Source of the DNA: Streptomyces sp. NRRL B-24484 | GTDB lineage: Bacteria; Actinomycetota; Actinomycetes; Streptomycetales; Streptomycetaceae | Assembly (NCBI RefSeq): GCF_000717715.1 | Contig: NZ_JOAI01000039.1 | Location: 1 to 64,000 of the forward strand | Length of the DNA stretch: 64,000 bases | Reading direction: 5' to 3' | Shown: one piece after another, positions 1 through 8,893 of the stretch | Layout of the letters: every line of letters starts with the position of its first letter | How positions within the stretch are numbered: position 1 is the stretch's first letter | Position numbers and translations under genes: made by a program | The notes under the pieces: generated by a model | What the model was told of the DNA's origin: nothing | Databases searched by the model: none | The model's input: the letters and a program-made list of their open reading frames with translations, nothing else

Positions 1-207
1 GTGGGGGGTGGAGAGGTGGGGGTGCGGGGGCGTGTGGAGGTGTGTGGAAGTGGCGCGCCGGGCGCGGGTGCGGAGGGCGCGGGGGCGTGGGGGAACGCAG
101 GGAGCCTCCGCCTCACCGAAGCTAGGACCGCCCCGGGTGGCCCGCCACTCGGGTGGTCGGTTCGGTGACGATCCCTCACCTGACGGAGTGGCGCATGTGG
201 CGGACCG

Positions 208-1518
208 TCATGCATCCGCGCGCGCCCCGACCGCCCCTGCCGCGATCGCCTCGCACAGCCGGGCGTGGTCGGCGGCGTTGCGCTCCGCGTACCGCACGGC
301 GAAATCGGCGACCGCCTCGTCGAAGACCGTGCCGCTGCCGAGGTACCCCGCGATCGCCGGCCGGTCGCCCGAGCGGGCGTGCGCACGGGCCAGCGCGGCG
401 CCGCACAGTGCGCCGTACCGCTGCAGCACCCGCGGCGTCATCGCCTCCACCCGCGCCGGGCGCCCCGGGTCGCGCAGCTGCCGCCAGTAGAACTGCCGGG
501 ACGGGACGCCCGGTCCGGTCGTCCAGCCGAGGAAGTCGTCGTCCACCGCCTGCAGCAGCCGCTGGCCCGCCACCACGCGGTGGCCGTGGTGGTCGTGCGG
601 CCCGGACGGCAGGTGGTCCTCCAGGGCGGACCGCCCGGCCTCCTTCAACTGGAGGACCAGCAGGTCGTCCGACGTCCGGCCCTGCAGCAGCACCGCGAAG
701 CAGCAGGTGCCGACGCCACCCACCCCGGCGACCACGGCGGCGGCGTCCACGAAGCGGAAGCCGTCCAGCAGTTCCCGGCGCCGCTCCGGCAGGGACGCCC
801 GGTAGCCCTCCAGGACGGCGTGCACGCCGTCGGCGACCCGCTCGGGAACGGAGGTGATCAGCGGCAGCCGCGGCACGATCCGGCGCCGCCGGCCGCGGAG
901 CTCGGTCAGCCGCGCCGCGGCGAGCACGCCGTCCCGGCGCCAGCCGGCGGGGAGGCCCGCCGCGGTGTCCGGCCACCCCGACCGGTCCGACGACCCGGCC
1001 GGGCGTCGCACCGCCTCCCGGTACGCCCGGACGCAGGAGCGCGCGGCACCACGGGCCAGGGACGGACCTCCGCCGATGGCGTGCGCCGCGATCGCCACGC
1101 TCACCGCCAGCCGCTTCACGTCCCACTCGAACGGGCCCGGCAGCGTCTCGTCGAAGTCACCGAGGCCGAACACCGGCGCCCCCTGCGGCGGGCCGTACAG
1201 CCCGAAGTTCAACAGGTGCGCGTCACCGCACAGCTGCACCGTCAGCCCGGTGTGCGGCTGTACCGCGAGATCGGCCGCCATCACCGCCGCCGCACCGCGG
1301 AGGAAGGCGAACGGGGACGCCGCCATCCGCGCGTGGCGGACCGGCACCGACTGCGGCAGCAGATTCACCGCCCGGCGTTCCAACAGGGCCACCGGATCCG
1401 CGCGCCCGGCCGGCTCGGGCCGTGTCCCGTGCGAGGAACGCGGCACCATGCTGCGCACCGCCCGGCCGCGCTCGGTGCCTTCGGTGGCGGTGGCGGTGGC
1501 GGTGACGGACTCGGGCAC
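208..1518 (-). CDS. DUF2252 family protein
   Basis: Protein of 436 residues that matches the DUF2252 family, proteins of unknown biochemical role with a distant aminoglycoside-phosphotransferase-like look. Visible family hallmarks are the N-terminal block GRAVRSMVPRSSH, then SPFAFLRGAA, CGDAHLLNFG and FDETLPGPFEWDVKRLA; the last two look like a kinase-type nucleotide/metal-binding core. I chose the GTG at 1518 because GGAGGAG lies just upstream and because the conserved GRAVR block precedes the internal ATG at 1449. It is transcribed away from the lipoprotein gene at 1734. No membrane segment or signal peptide is seen. The function remains unknown. Confidence 0.85.
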   Translation of the reverse strand: MPESVTATATATEGTERGRAVRSMVPRSSHGTRPEPAGRADPVALLERRAVNLLPQSVPVRHARMAASPFAFLRGAAAVMAADLAVQPHTGLTVQLCGDAHLLNFGLYGPPQGAPVFGLGDFDETLPGPFEWDVKRLAVSVAIAAHAIGGGPSLARGAARSCVRAYREAVRRPAGSSDRSGWPDTAAGLPAGWRRDGVLAAARLTELRGRRRRIVPRLPLITSVPERVADGVHAVLEGYRASLPERRRELLDGFRFVDAAAVVAGVGGVGTCCFAVLLQGRTSDDLLVLQLKEAGRSALEDHLPSGPHDHHGHRVVAGQRLLQAVDDDFLGWTTGPGVPSRQFYWRQLRDPGRPARVEAMTPRVLQRYGALCGAALARAHARSGDRPAIAGYLGSGTVFDEAVADFAVRYAERNAADHARLCEAIAAGAVGARADA

Positions 1519-1733
1519 GGGCTCCTCCGGGCGGCTCCGCCACGGCGTCGCGGCGGGTTCGGCGATCACCCCAGCCTCGGCCGGGCACGGCCCCGGCGCA
1601 GCGGCGGAGGTCCGACCGGGCGACCGCCGCGCAGAGCGCCGCCGGGCACCCGGACGGGGCCGGCCGGGGGGCAGCCTCCGGACACCGGTGCGACCATCGT
1701 GGGCAGGGGTGCGACCTTCGGAAGGTGCCGCTG

Positions 1734-2531
1734 ATGCATGCCTCGCGGGCGACCGCCCGGCAGTACCGGTCCCACAGCAGGCCCACGGGCCGGCCCGTAC
1801 GGGCGCGGCTGCTGGCCGCCCCGCTGCTCGCCCTGACCCTCGCCGGCACCGCCGCGTGCAGCGGATCCGGCGGCGACCCCCACGCGGCCTCGGCCCCCGC
1901 ACCCGCCGCCTCCTCCGGCAGCCCCACGGCGCCCGCGCCGGTGCCGACCTCGGAGGACCTCCGCAGCGCGCTGCTCACGACGGAGGACCTCGGCCCCGCC
2001 TTCGCGGAGACCCTGCCGGCCGACGGCACCGAGGACCGGGGCACCACCGGCTGCCCGCTGCTCTCGGCGATCCTCAACGGACAGGGCGAGCCGCGGCCCG
2101 GAGCCGTCCGCGAGCAGACCGAGTTCACCACCGCCGAGTCCAGCCCCTACCTCGGCGAGTCCCTGCTCAGCGAGGAACAGGGCGCGCTGGCGGACGACCA
2201 CGCCAAGGTCGCCCAGGCGCTCCGCACCTGCGAGGCGCTCACCTTCACCGGCGACTCGGCCGCCGTCACCTTCACCCTCACCCCGATACGCTTCGGCGGG
2301 CTGGCGACCACGGCGGTGCGCATGGACGGCGTGCTCGACGGCGTCCTGCTCAACGGCTACCTGGCGGTCGAGCAGATCGGCCCGGCCGTCCTCACCTTCT
2401 GGTACTTCCAGTCCGACGGCGCCTCCGCCCAACTCGCCGACGAGGTCTACCGCGCCGCCGCCGCCAAGGTCCTCCAGGTACTCGTCGAGGGCGACGTGGC
2501 AGGCGGCCCGGCCGGCGCTGCCGGCGTCTGA
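1734..2531 (+). CDS. putative secreted lipoprotein, unknown function
   Basis: A 265-residue protein with a positively charged N-terminus, a hydrophobic stretch and a lipobox LAGTAAC near residue 36, so it should be lipidated and attached to the outside of the membrane. After the Cys come an Ala/Pro/Ser-rich linker and a globular domain of about 190 residues that I do not recognise. GGAAGG lies eight bases before the ATG at 1734; the GTG at 1725 in the same frame overlaps that site and is less likely. Its stop codon directly abuts the start of the next gene, suggesting co-translation. Confidence 0.7.
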   Translation: MHASRATARQYRSHSRPTGRPVRARLLAAPLLALTLAGTAACSGSGGDPHAASAPAPAASSGSPTAPAPVPTSEDLRSALLTTEDLGPAFAETLPADGTEDRGTTGCPLLSAILNGQGEPRPGAVREQTEFTTAESSPYLGESLLSEEQGALADDHAKVAQALRTCEALTFTGDSAAVTFTLTPIRFGGLATTAVRMDGVLDGVLLNGYLAVEQIGPAVLTFWYFQSDGASAQLADEVYRAAAAKVLQVLVEGDVAGGPAGAAGV

Positions 2532-3059
2532 GTGGGCGTCAACTCGACTCCTTGCAAGGGTCGGAGGCGGTGGGTGGCGGCCCTGGTCGGCGCGGCGGTC
2601 GTTCCCGTCCTGGGCGCCGGGACGGAGGCGGGCGGACTCCCCGTCGGCCAGCTCAGGACGGGCCGGACGACCTGGTACGACGACGCGGGCACCGGCGCCT
2701 GCGGTACGGCGATCGACGCCTCGGCCGAGGACCTCGCCGCCGTCCCCGCCGCCTGGTGGACGGCGACCGACCCCAACGACGACCCGCTCTGCACCGGCAT
2801 CTCGGTGGAGGTCGGCTACCAGGGGCGGACCGTCACCGTCCCGGTCCGCGACCAGTGCCCCGGCTGCCCGGCCGACCACCTCGACCTCAGCAGGCCGGCC
2901 TTCCGGCGGCTCGCCGACCCCGATCTGGGCGTGGTCGACGGCATCACCTGGAGGTTCGTCGACTCCGGGAGCGGCGGCGCCGCCGGGCCCCGGGGTGCGC
3001 GGCCGTCCGGACACGTCGGCGAACTTCCGGCGGAGGCCGGTGCCCCGGCGGCAGGATGA
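2532..3059 (+). CDS. secreted double-psi beta-barrel protein (RlpA/expansin or protease-inhibitor like)
   Basis: A 175-residue protein with a short hydrophobic export segment at residues 12-30. The mature part contains TTWYDDAGTGACG, a conserved DQCPGCPADHLDLS block and a following AFRRLAD, the signature of double-psi beta-barrel domains in RlpA, expansin-like EXLX1 and the Streptomyces cysteine/serine protease inhibitor family. Four Cys residues probably form disulfides. The GTG start follows the upstream lipoprotein stop without any gap, so translation is likely coupled. Whether it binds glycans or inhibits proteases cannot be told from sequence. The last 25 residues are a Gly/Pro/Ala-rich tail. 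Confidence 0.7.
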   Translation: MGVNSTPCKGRRRWVAALVGAAVVPVLGAGTEAGGLPVGQLRTGRTTWYDDAGTGACGTAIDASAEDLAAVPAAWWTATDPNDDPLCTGISVEVGYQGRTVTVPVRDQCPGCPADHLDLSRPAFRRLADPDLGVVDGITWRFVDSGSGGAAGPRGARPSGHVGELPAEAGAPAAG

Positions 3060-3098
3060 GCGGGAGAGACCTTCCGATCACCACCGAGGAGACAGGCC

Positions 3099-4790
3099 AT
3101 GGGCTCGGTCGACGAATTTCTCGCGGCCCGCGACGTCCTGCTGCGCCACCGCACCGACTACGACGCTGCACGCCGGGAGTTCCACTGGCCGCAGCCGACG
3201 GCCTTCAACTGGGCGCTCGACTGGTTCGACCGGATCGCCGAGGGCAACGACCGGCGGGCGCTCTGGGTGGTCGACGACGACGGCACCGAACACACCCGCA
3301 CCTACCAGGAGATGGCCGACCGCTCCAACCGGGTCGCCAACCACCTGCGGGCGCTCGGCCTGCGGCGCGGCGACCGGATGCTGGTCATGCTGGGCAACGT
3401 GCCCGAACTGTGGGAGACCATGCTCGGGGCGATGAAGCTCGGCGTGGTGGTCATCCCGGCCACCCTGCTGCTCGGCGCCGACGACCTGCGCGACCGGCTG
3501 GAGCGCGGCGGGGTGCGGGCGGTGGTCGCCGCCGCCGAGGTCGCGGACCGCTTCGCGGGGCTGCCCGGTGCGGAGTTGCGCATCGCGGTGGGCTGCGGGG
3601 CCGGGGGCTGGCACCCGTACACCGCGGTGGACGGTGCCGCCGGTACCTTCGAACCGGACGGCGAGACCCCGGCGGACGATCCGCTGCTGCTCTACTTCAC
3701 CTCCGGCACCACCTCCAGGCCGAAGCTGGTCGAGCACACCCACACCTCGTACCCGGTCGGGCACCTGTCGACCATGTACTGGATCGGCCTGCAGCCGGGG
3801 GACGTCCACCTCAACATCTCCTCGCCGGGCTGGGCCAAGCACGCGTGGAGCAACCTCTTCGCGCCGTGGAACGCCGAGGCGACCGTGCTCGTGCTCAACC
3901 ACGCCCGCTTCGACGCGGAGCGGCTGCTCGACGTGCTGGCGCGCTGCGGCGTCACCACGCTGTGCGCGCCGCCGACGGTCTGGCGGATGCTGATCCAGGC
4001 CGACCTGACGTCACGTCAACTCTCCCTGCGGGAGCTGGTGGCCGCCGGCGAGCCGCTCAACCCGGAGGTCGTCGAGCAGGTGCGCAAGGCCTGGGGGCTG
4101 ACCGTCCGGGACGGCTTCGGGCAGACCGAGACCACCGCGCAGATCGGCAACAGCCCCGGCCAGCCGGTGAAGCCGGGGTCGATGGGCCGCCCGCTGCCCG
4201 GTTACCACGTCGCCCTGCTGGACGCCGAGGGCAACCGCGCCGAGGAGGGCGAGCTGAGCCTCGACCTGGACCGCCGCCCGGCCGGGCTGATGCGCGGCTA
4301 CGCGGGCGACGCGGAGAAGACCGCCGAGGCGATGCGCGACGGCCACTACCGCACCGGCGACGTCGCCTCGCGGGACACGGACGGCTACGTCACCTACGTG
4401 GGCCGTGCCGACGACGTGTTCAAGGCGAGCGACTACCGGATCTCGCCGTTCGAGCTGGAGAGCGTGCTGATCGAGCACCCGGCCGTCGCGGAGGCCGCCG
4501 TGGTGCCCTCGCCGGACCCGGTGCGGCTCGCGGTGCCCAAGGCGTTCGTCGTCCTGGTGCAGGGCAGGGAGCCGAGCGCCGACCTGGCCTGCGACATCCT
4601 GCGGTTCACCCGGGAGCGGCTGAGCGCCTACAAGCGGATCAGGCGGCTGGAGTTCGCGGACCTGCCGAAGACGATCTCGGGCAAGATCCGCCGGGTGGAG
4701 CTGAGGCAGCTCGAGCAGCAGCACGGCGAGCGGCGGAACCCCAACGAGTACTGGGAGTCGGACTTCCCGTCGCTGAAGGACTCCCGCTGA
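3099..4790 (+). CDS. acyl-CoA synthetase (AMP-forming ligase)
   Basis: A 563-residue member of the ANL superfamily, which activates a carboxylic acid with ATP to an acyl-adenylate and transfers it to CoA. Visible core motifs are the phosphate loop YFTSGTTSRPK, the aromatic motif DGFGQTETT, the hinge region YRTGDVASRD with GRADDVFKASDYRI, and the C-terminal catalytic lysine in PKTISGKIRR. The overall pattern is closest to medium-chain acyl-CoA or acetyl-CoA synthetase-like enzymes. AGGAGA stands seven bases before the ATG. It converges on an SDR and an acyl-CoA dehydrogenase, which fits fatty-acid activation before beta-oxidation; the substrate is not known. Confidence 0.88.
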   Translation: MGSVDEFLAARDVLLRHRTDYDAARREFHWPQPTAFNWALDWFDRIAEGNDRRALWVVDDDGTEHTRTYQEMADRSNRVANHLRALGLRRGDRMLVMLGNVPELWETMLGAMKLGVVVIPATLLLGADDLRDRLERGGVRAVVAAAEVADRFAGLPGAELRIAVGCGAGGWHPYTAVDGAAGTFEPDGETPADDPLLLYFTSGTTSRPKLVEHTHTSYPVGHLSTMYWIGLQPGDVHLNISSPGWAKHAWSNLFAPWNAEATVLVLNHARFDAERLLDVLARCGVTTLCAPPTVWRMLIQADLTSRQLSLRELVAAGEPLNPEVVEQVRKAWGLTVRDGFGQTETTAQIGNSPGQPVKPGSMGRPLPGYHVALLDAEGNRAEEGELSLDLDRRPAGLMRGYAGDAEKTAEAMRDGHYRTGDVASRDTDGYVTYVGRADDVFKASDYRISPFELESVLIEHPAVAEAAVVPSPDPVRLAVPKAFVVLVQGREPSADLACDILRFTRERLSAYKRIRRLEFADLPKTISGKIRRVELRQLEQQHGERRNPNEYWESDFPSLKDSR

Positions 4791-4807
4791 AGGGCTGAAC
4801 GTGACCA

Positions 4808-4840
4808 GGGCCCGCCCGGTCGGGGTGACCGGGCGGGCCC
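4808..4840. terminator. bidirectional hairpin between convergent genes
   Basis: A perfect 14-bp inverted repeat (4808-4821 and 4827-4840) with a five-base loop lies between the acyl-CoA synthetase and the SDR stop codons. It should terminate transcription from both sides. Confidence 0.75.
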
Positions 4841-4863
4841 TCGGCGGGTGCGGCGCCGTCCGC

Positions 4864-5625
4864 TCAGCGGGCGGTCATCCGCAGCGCGCCGTCCATCCGG
4901 AGGGTCTCGCCGTTGAGGTAGTCGTGCTCGGTGACCATGGTGACCAGGCGGGCGTACTCCTCCGGCCGGGCGAGCCGCTGCGGGAAGGTCACGCTCGCGG
5001 CCAGGCCGGCCCGGACCTCGTCGCTGAAGCCGGCCATCATCGGGGTGTCCACGATGCCGGGGGCGATGGTGACCACGCGGATGCCGAACTGCGCGAGGTC
5101 GCGGGCGGCGGTGATCGTCATGCCCGCCACGCCGGCCTTGGAGGCGGCGTAGGCGATCTGGCCGACCTGGCCCTCGAAGGCGGCGATCGAGGCGGTGTTG
5201 ACGATCAGGCCGCGCTGGCCGTTCTCGTCGGCGCCGTGCTTCGCGATCGCCTCCGCGGCGAGCCGCATCACGTTGAAGGTGCCGAGCAGGTTCACGTTCA
5301 GGACCGCGCGGAACAGGTCGAGGTCGTGCGGACCCTTGCGGCCCAGGACGCGGGCGGACGGGGCGATGCCCGCGCAGTTGACGGCCAGCCGCAGCTCGGC
5401 GCCGTCGGCCTCGATCCGGGCCAGCGCCTCGCGGACGGGCCCCTCCTCGGTGACGTCGGCCGGGAGCAGGGTGACCCCGTCTGGCTGCGGGCCGGCGGCG
5501 GCGACGGCCTTGTCCAGGTCCAGGCCGTAGACGGTGGCGCCGCGGGCGGCGAGGGCGGCGGCGGTGGCCGCACCCAGGCCCGAGGCGGCACCGGTGACCA
5601 GGGCGGCGGAACCGGCGATGTCCAT
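4864..5625 (-). CDS. SDR family dehydrogenase, 3-hydroxyacyl-CoA dehydrogenase type-2 like
   Basis: A 253-residue classical short-chain dehydrogenase. The Rossmann glycine motif TGAASGLG is at residues 11-18, the NCAG motif (V-N-C-A-G-I) follows, and the catalytic Ser (NTASIAAF) and YAASK are present. FEGQVGQIAYAASK and the final GETLRMDGALRM are typical of the HSD17B10/3-hydroxyacyl-CoA dehydrogenase type-2 group, which oxidises 3-hydroxyacyl-CoA with NAD. It is the second gene of a minus-strand pair, 29 bases behind the acyl-CoA dehydrogenase, so the two probably act in the same beta-oxidation pathway. AGGAGACTTCC precedes the ATG. Confidence 0.88.
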   Translation of the reverse strand: MDIAGSAALVTGAASGLGAATAAALAARGATVYGLDLDKAVAAAGPQPDGVTLLPADVTEEGPVREALARIEADGAELRLAVNCAGIAPSARVLGRKGPHDLDLFRAVLNVNLLGTFNVMRLAAEAIAKHGADENGQRGLIVNTASIAAFEGQVGQIAYAASKAGVAGMTITAARDLAQFGIRVVTIAPGIVDTPMMAGFSDEVRAGLAASVTFPQRLARPEEYARLVTMVTEHDYLNGETLRMDGALRMTAR

Positions 5626-5654
5626 GGAAGTCTCCTCGGTGGCGTTGGGACGGG

Positions 5655-6794
5655 TCAGCGGGCGAGGCCGCGGCTGATGACGAGGCGCTGGATCTGGTTG
5701 GTGCCCTCGAAGATCTGCATGATCTTCGCCTCGCGCATGTGGCGCTCGACCGGGAAGTCACGGGTGTAGCCGTACCCGCCGAGCACCTGGACGGCGTCGG
5801 TGGTCACCTTCATGGCGGCGTCGGTGGCGACCAGCTTGGCGACGCTGGCCTGCCGGCTGAACGGGCGGCCGGCGTCGTGGCGGCGGGCCGCGTCCAGGTA
5901 GGTCGCGCGGGCGGAGTCGACCGCGGCTGCCATGTCGGCGAGCAGGAAGCCCAGCCCCTGGTGGTCGATGATCTTCCGGCCGAAGGTGGTGCGCTCGTTG
6001 GCGTAGTCGACCGCGGCGTCCAGTGCGGCCTGGGCGAGGCCGGTGGCGCAGGCGGCGATGCCCAGACGGCCGTTGTCGAGGGCGCTGAAGGCTATCTGCA
6101 GGCCCTGGCCCTCGGTGCCTATCAGGCGGTCGGCGTCGAGCAGCGCGCCGTCCCAGAAGGCGGAGGTGGTGGGCACGGCCTGCAGGCCCATCTTGCGCTC
6201 GGGCTTGCCGAAGGTCAGGCCCTCGGTCGCGCCCGGGGCGAGGAAGCAGGAGACGCCCTTGCCGCCCGGCGCGGTGCGGGCGAAGAGGGCGTAGAAGTCC
6301 GCCTTGCCGCCGTGGGTGATCCACGCCTTGGTGCCGGTGATCCGGTAGCCGCCCTCGACCGCCTCGGCCTTGCAGCTGAGCGAGGCGGCGTCGGAACCGG
6401 CCTGCGGCTCGGAGAGGCTGTAGCCGCCGATCGCCGCACCGGCCAGCATGTCGGGCAGCCAGCGGCCCTTCTGCTCGTCGGTGCCGAAGGCGTAGAGCGG
6501 GTGGCAGGCCAGGGTGTGGACGCTGGTGGCCACCGCGACGGCGGCCCAGCGCGCGGCGAGCTCCTCCAGGACCTGGAGGTACACCTCGTAGGGCTGCCCT
6601 CCGCCGCCGTACTCCTCGGGGTAGGCCAGGCCGAGCAGGCCGGCCTTGCCGAGCAGGGCGAACAGGCCCTCGGGGTAGGTCTCGTCGTTCTCGTGCCGGT
6701 CGACACGCGGTGCCAGTTCCCGGTCGGCGATCTCGCGGGTGAGCGAGATCAGGTCCTCGGCCTCCTGGGTGGGGAGGAGCCGGTCGACGGCCAT
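5655..6794 (-). CDS. acyl-CoA dehydrogenase
   Basis: A 379-residue flavoprotein of the acyl-CoA dehydrogenase family, catalysing the first, FAD-dependent step of beta-oxidation. Seen are the N-terminal helical domain, the middle-domain motifs GGYSLSEPQAGSD and TGTKAWITHGG, the C-terminal QVLGGYGYTRDFPVERHMRE and the catalytic Glu region in EGTNQIQRLVISRGLAR. The frame stays open far upstream, but the family N-terminus and a GGAG box point to the ATG at 6794. It is followed by the SDR gene on the same strand. A palindrome that overlaps its predicted transcription start suggests control by a TetR-type repressor. Confidence 0.9.
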   Translation of the reverse strand: MAVDRLLPTQEAEDLISLTREIADRELAPRVDRHENDETYPEGLFALLGKAGLLGLAYPEEYGGGGQPYEVYLQVLEELAARWAAVAVATSVHTLACHPLYAFGTDEQKGRWLPDMLAGAAIGGYSLSEPQAGSDAASLSCKAEAVEGGYRITGTKAWITHGGKADFYALFARTAPGGKGVSCFLAPGATEGLTFGKPERKMGLQAVPTTSAFWDGALLDADRLIGTEGQGLQIAFSALDNGRLGIAACATGLAQAALDAAVDYANERTTFGRKIIDHQGLGFLLADMAAAVDSARATYLDAARRHDAGRPFSRQASVAKLVATDAAMKVTTDAVQVLGGYGYTRDFPVERHMREAKIMQIFEGTNQIQRLVISRGLAR

Positions 6795-6818
6795 GGCGGA
6801 CTCCAAGTGGTACTCAAA

Positions 6819-6844
6819 GCGGTACGTCAGTACCGCATAGCGTA
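6819..6844 (-). promoter_or_regulatory. candidate TetR-type operator and -10 of the acyl-CoA dehydrogenase gene
   Basis: GCGGTAC-N4-GTACCGC (6819-6836) is a perfect 7+7 palindrome. On the minus strand a TACGCT -10 hexamer (6839-6844) sits just upstream, which would place the transcription start inside the palindrome, a classic repressor position. The cognate regulator is not in this window. Confidence 0.5.
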
Positions 6845-7002
6845 GTGCACAGAGGTCGCGCCAGGTACCGGGCGGTGAGGGGGAGGGTGGAGCCGGGCGC
6901 GTGGAAGGGCCGGAGTCCGGGCGGCCCGGAGGGGAGCGGCCGGGAAGGGCCGAGCCCGGAGCGGCAGGCGCGGGGGTCCGGCAGGAACGTGCGGAAAAAC
7001 GA

Positions 7003-7038
7003 AAGGTGCCCGACCAGATCACTCTGGTCGGGCACCTT
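7003..7038 (-). terminator. intrinsic terminator of tRNA-Leu
   Basis: A 16-bp perfect stem with a TCAC loop lies just downstream of the tRNA on the minus strand and is followed by TTTTT shortly after the stem: a textbook Rho-independent terminator, rare in such GC-rich DNA. Confidence 0.85.
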
Positions 7039-7045
7039 CGTACTG

Positions 7046-7130
7046 TGTCCGAGGGGGGACTTGAACCCCCACGCCCGATAAAGGGCACTAGCACCTCAAG
7101 CTAGCGCGTCTGCCATTCCGCCACCCGGAC
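7046..7130 (-). tRNA. tRNA-Leu (anticodon GAG)
   Basis: On the minus strand the sequence folds as a class II tRNA of 85 nt. The acceptor stem GTCCGGG pairs with CTCGGAC, the anticodon stem CTAGC/GCTAG encloses TTGAGGT with anticodon GAG, a long variable arm is present, and the T-arm carries GGTTCAAGTCC. Discriminator base is A, as expected for leucine. The 3' CCA is not encoded. It reads CUC codons (and CUU by wobble). Confidence 0.95.
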
Positions 7131-7364
7131 CGGGTGTCGTCTCCGCGGCTCCGCGCCGCGTTGACGTGCTCAACTGTAGCAAAGATCGGCTTGCGGTCCC
7201 AAAACAGCCCCTGCGGGGTGCCGACGGGCTTCGATCCGTGGGCGGATGGCCTTGGGGCGCGCCGGAAGCTGGGGGAGGATGGCGGGACGGTGCCCGCGGT
7301 GCCCCGGCGTGGGGTCGGGGGCGGCGCCGAACTGCGTCGGGCGGGCCGGAGACGAGGAGTGGCC

Positions 7365-8702
7365 GTGAGTGAGCCGAGTGCGGAGCGGGCGGGAGCCCCG
7401 AAGGTGACGGCCGAGTCGGAGGTCGCCGACATCTGCCGCGACCTGATCCGGATCGACACCAGCAACTACGGGGACGGCTCCGGGCCGGGGGAGCGCAAGG
7501 CGGCCGAGTACGTCGCCGAGATGCTGGCCGAGTTCGGCGTCGAACCGAAGATCTACGAGTCGGCGAAGGGCCGTGCCTCCACCGTCGTGCGGATCGAGGG
7601 CGAGGACCGCTCGCGGCCCGGCCTGCTGATCCACGGCCACACCGACGTGGTGCCGGCCAACGCCGCCGACTGGACGCACGACCCCTTCTCCGGCGAGATC
7701 GCCGACGGCTGCGTCTGGGGCCGGGGCGCCGTCGACATGAAGGACATGGACGCGATGACGCTCGCCGTCGTCCGCGACCGGCTGCGCACCGGCCGCAAGC
7801 CCCCGCGCGACCTGGTGCTGGCCTTCGTTGCCGACGAGGAGGCGGGCGGCACCTACGGCGCCCGGTACCTGGTCGACAAGCACCCCGAGCTGTTCGAGGG
7901 CGTCACCGAGGGCATCGGCGAGGTCGGCGGCTTCTCCTTCACCGTCAACGACCAGGTGCGGCTCTACCTGGTCGAGACGGCGGAGAAGGGCATGCACTGG
8001 ATGCGCCTCACCGTCGAGGGCCGGGCCGGCCACGGCTCGATGGAGAACGACGACAACGCCATCACCGAACTGTGCGAGGCGGTCGCCCGCCTCGGCCGGC
8101 ACACCTTCCCGCTGCGGATCACCAAGACCGTCCGCGCCTTCCTGGACGAGCTCTCCGACGCCCTCGGGGTGAAGCTCGACCCGGAGAACATGGACGAGAC
8201 GCTGCGGGTGCTCGGCGGCATCGCCAAGATGATCGGCACGACGCTGCGCAACACCGCCCAGCCGACCATGCTCGGCGCCGGCTACAAGGTGAACGTCATC
8301 CCCGGCCAGGCCACCGCCCACGTGGACGGGCGCTTCCTGCCCGGCTACGAGGAGGAGTTCCTGGCCGAGCTGGACTCGGTGCTCGGCCCCCGGGTCAAGC
8401 GCGAGACCCTGCACTCGGACAAGGCGATCGAGACCGGCTTCGACGGCGCCCTGGTCGACGCCATGCAGTCCGCGCTGCGGGCCGAGGACCCGATCGCCCG
8501 GGCCGTCCCCTACTGCCTCTCCGGCGGCACCGACGCGAAGTCCTTCCAGGACCTCGGCATCCGCTGCTTCGGCTTCGCCCCGCTGCAGCTCCCGCCGGAC
8601 CTCGACTTCGCCGGCATGTTCCACGGGGTGGACGAGCGGGTGCCGGTGGACGGCCTGAAGTTCGGCGTGCGGGTGCTGGACCGCTTCCTCGACGCCTGCT
8701 GA
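7365..8702 (+). CDS. M20 family metallopeptidase (dipeptidase/deacylase type)
   Basis: A 445-residue M20/M25/M40 family zinc hydrolase. The metal and catalytic motifs are visible: GHTDVVP, GRGAVDMKD, the general-base pair DEEAGG and the dimerisation-domain GRAGHGSM; a further metal His lies in the C-terminal MFHGVDERV. Family members cleave dipeptides or N-acyl amino acids; the actual substrate is not predictable. The frame extends upstream, but GAGGAG five bases before the GTG at 7365 fixes the start (VSEPSAERAG). A 17-bp hairpin follows. It precedes the chaplin genes but is separated from them by that terminator. Confidence 0.88.
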   Translation: MSEPSAERAGAPKVTAESEVADICRDLIRIDTSNYGDGSGPGERKAAEYVAEMLAEFGVEPKIYESAKGRASTVVRIEGEDRSRPGLLIHGHTDVVPANAADWTHDPFSGEIADGCVWGRGAVDMKDMDAMTLAVVRDRLRTGRKPPRDLVLAFVADEEAGGTYGARYLVDKHPELFEGVTEGIGEVGGFSFTVNDQVRLYLVETAEKGMHWMRLTVEGRAGHGSMENDDNAITELCEAVARLGRHTFPLRITKTVRAFLDELSDALGVKLDPENMDETLRVLGGIAKMIGTTLRNTAQPTMLGAGYKVNVIPGQATAHVDGRFLPGYEEEFLAELDSVLGPRVKRETLHSDKAIETGFDGALVDAMQSALRAEDPIARAVPYCLSGGTDAKSFQDLGIRCFGFAPLQLPPDLDFAGMFHGVDERVPVDGLKFGVRVLDRFLDAC

Positions 8703-8730
8703 CCCCCGCCGGAACGGCTCCGGCCGACCG

Positions 8731-8770
8731 CGAACGGCCCGCCCCGGGATCCTCCGGGGCGGGCCGTTCG
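8731..8770. terminator. hairpin after the M20 peptidase gene
   Basis: Perfect 17-bp inverted repeat (8731-8747 and 8754-8770) with a six-base loop, 30 bases after the peptidase stop. It isolates the chaplin genes from read-through. Confidence 0.75.
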
Positions 8771-8893
8771 CATGGTACGAGGGAATGATTTGGGACGTTC
8801 TCGGAAGGCATTGAAGAAACGATTCCTCGCGTCTTTCCATGGCCGGTAATCCGTTCGGATCATCACCGTTGCGGGTGAATTGGGAAACTCCTC

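Noticed and set aside
854..4798. A 1314-codon open frame on the plus strand
   Set aside because: Translation is Arg/Pro/Gly-rich with no domain and overlaps well-supported genes in other frames.
7003..7038. Hairpin near tRNA-Leu considered as a riboswitch or attachment-site structure
   Set aside because: It is directly downstream of the tRNA on the minus strand and has a T tract, so it is simply its terminator; no integrase gene or repeated tRNA 3' end is present.
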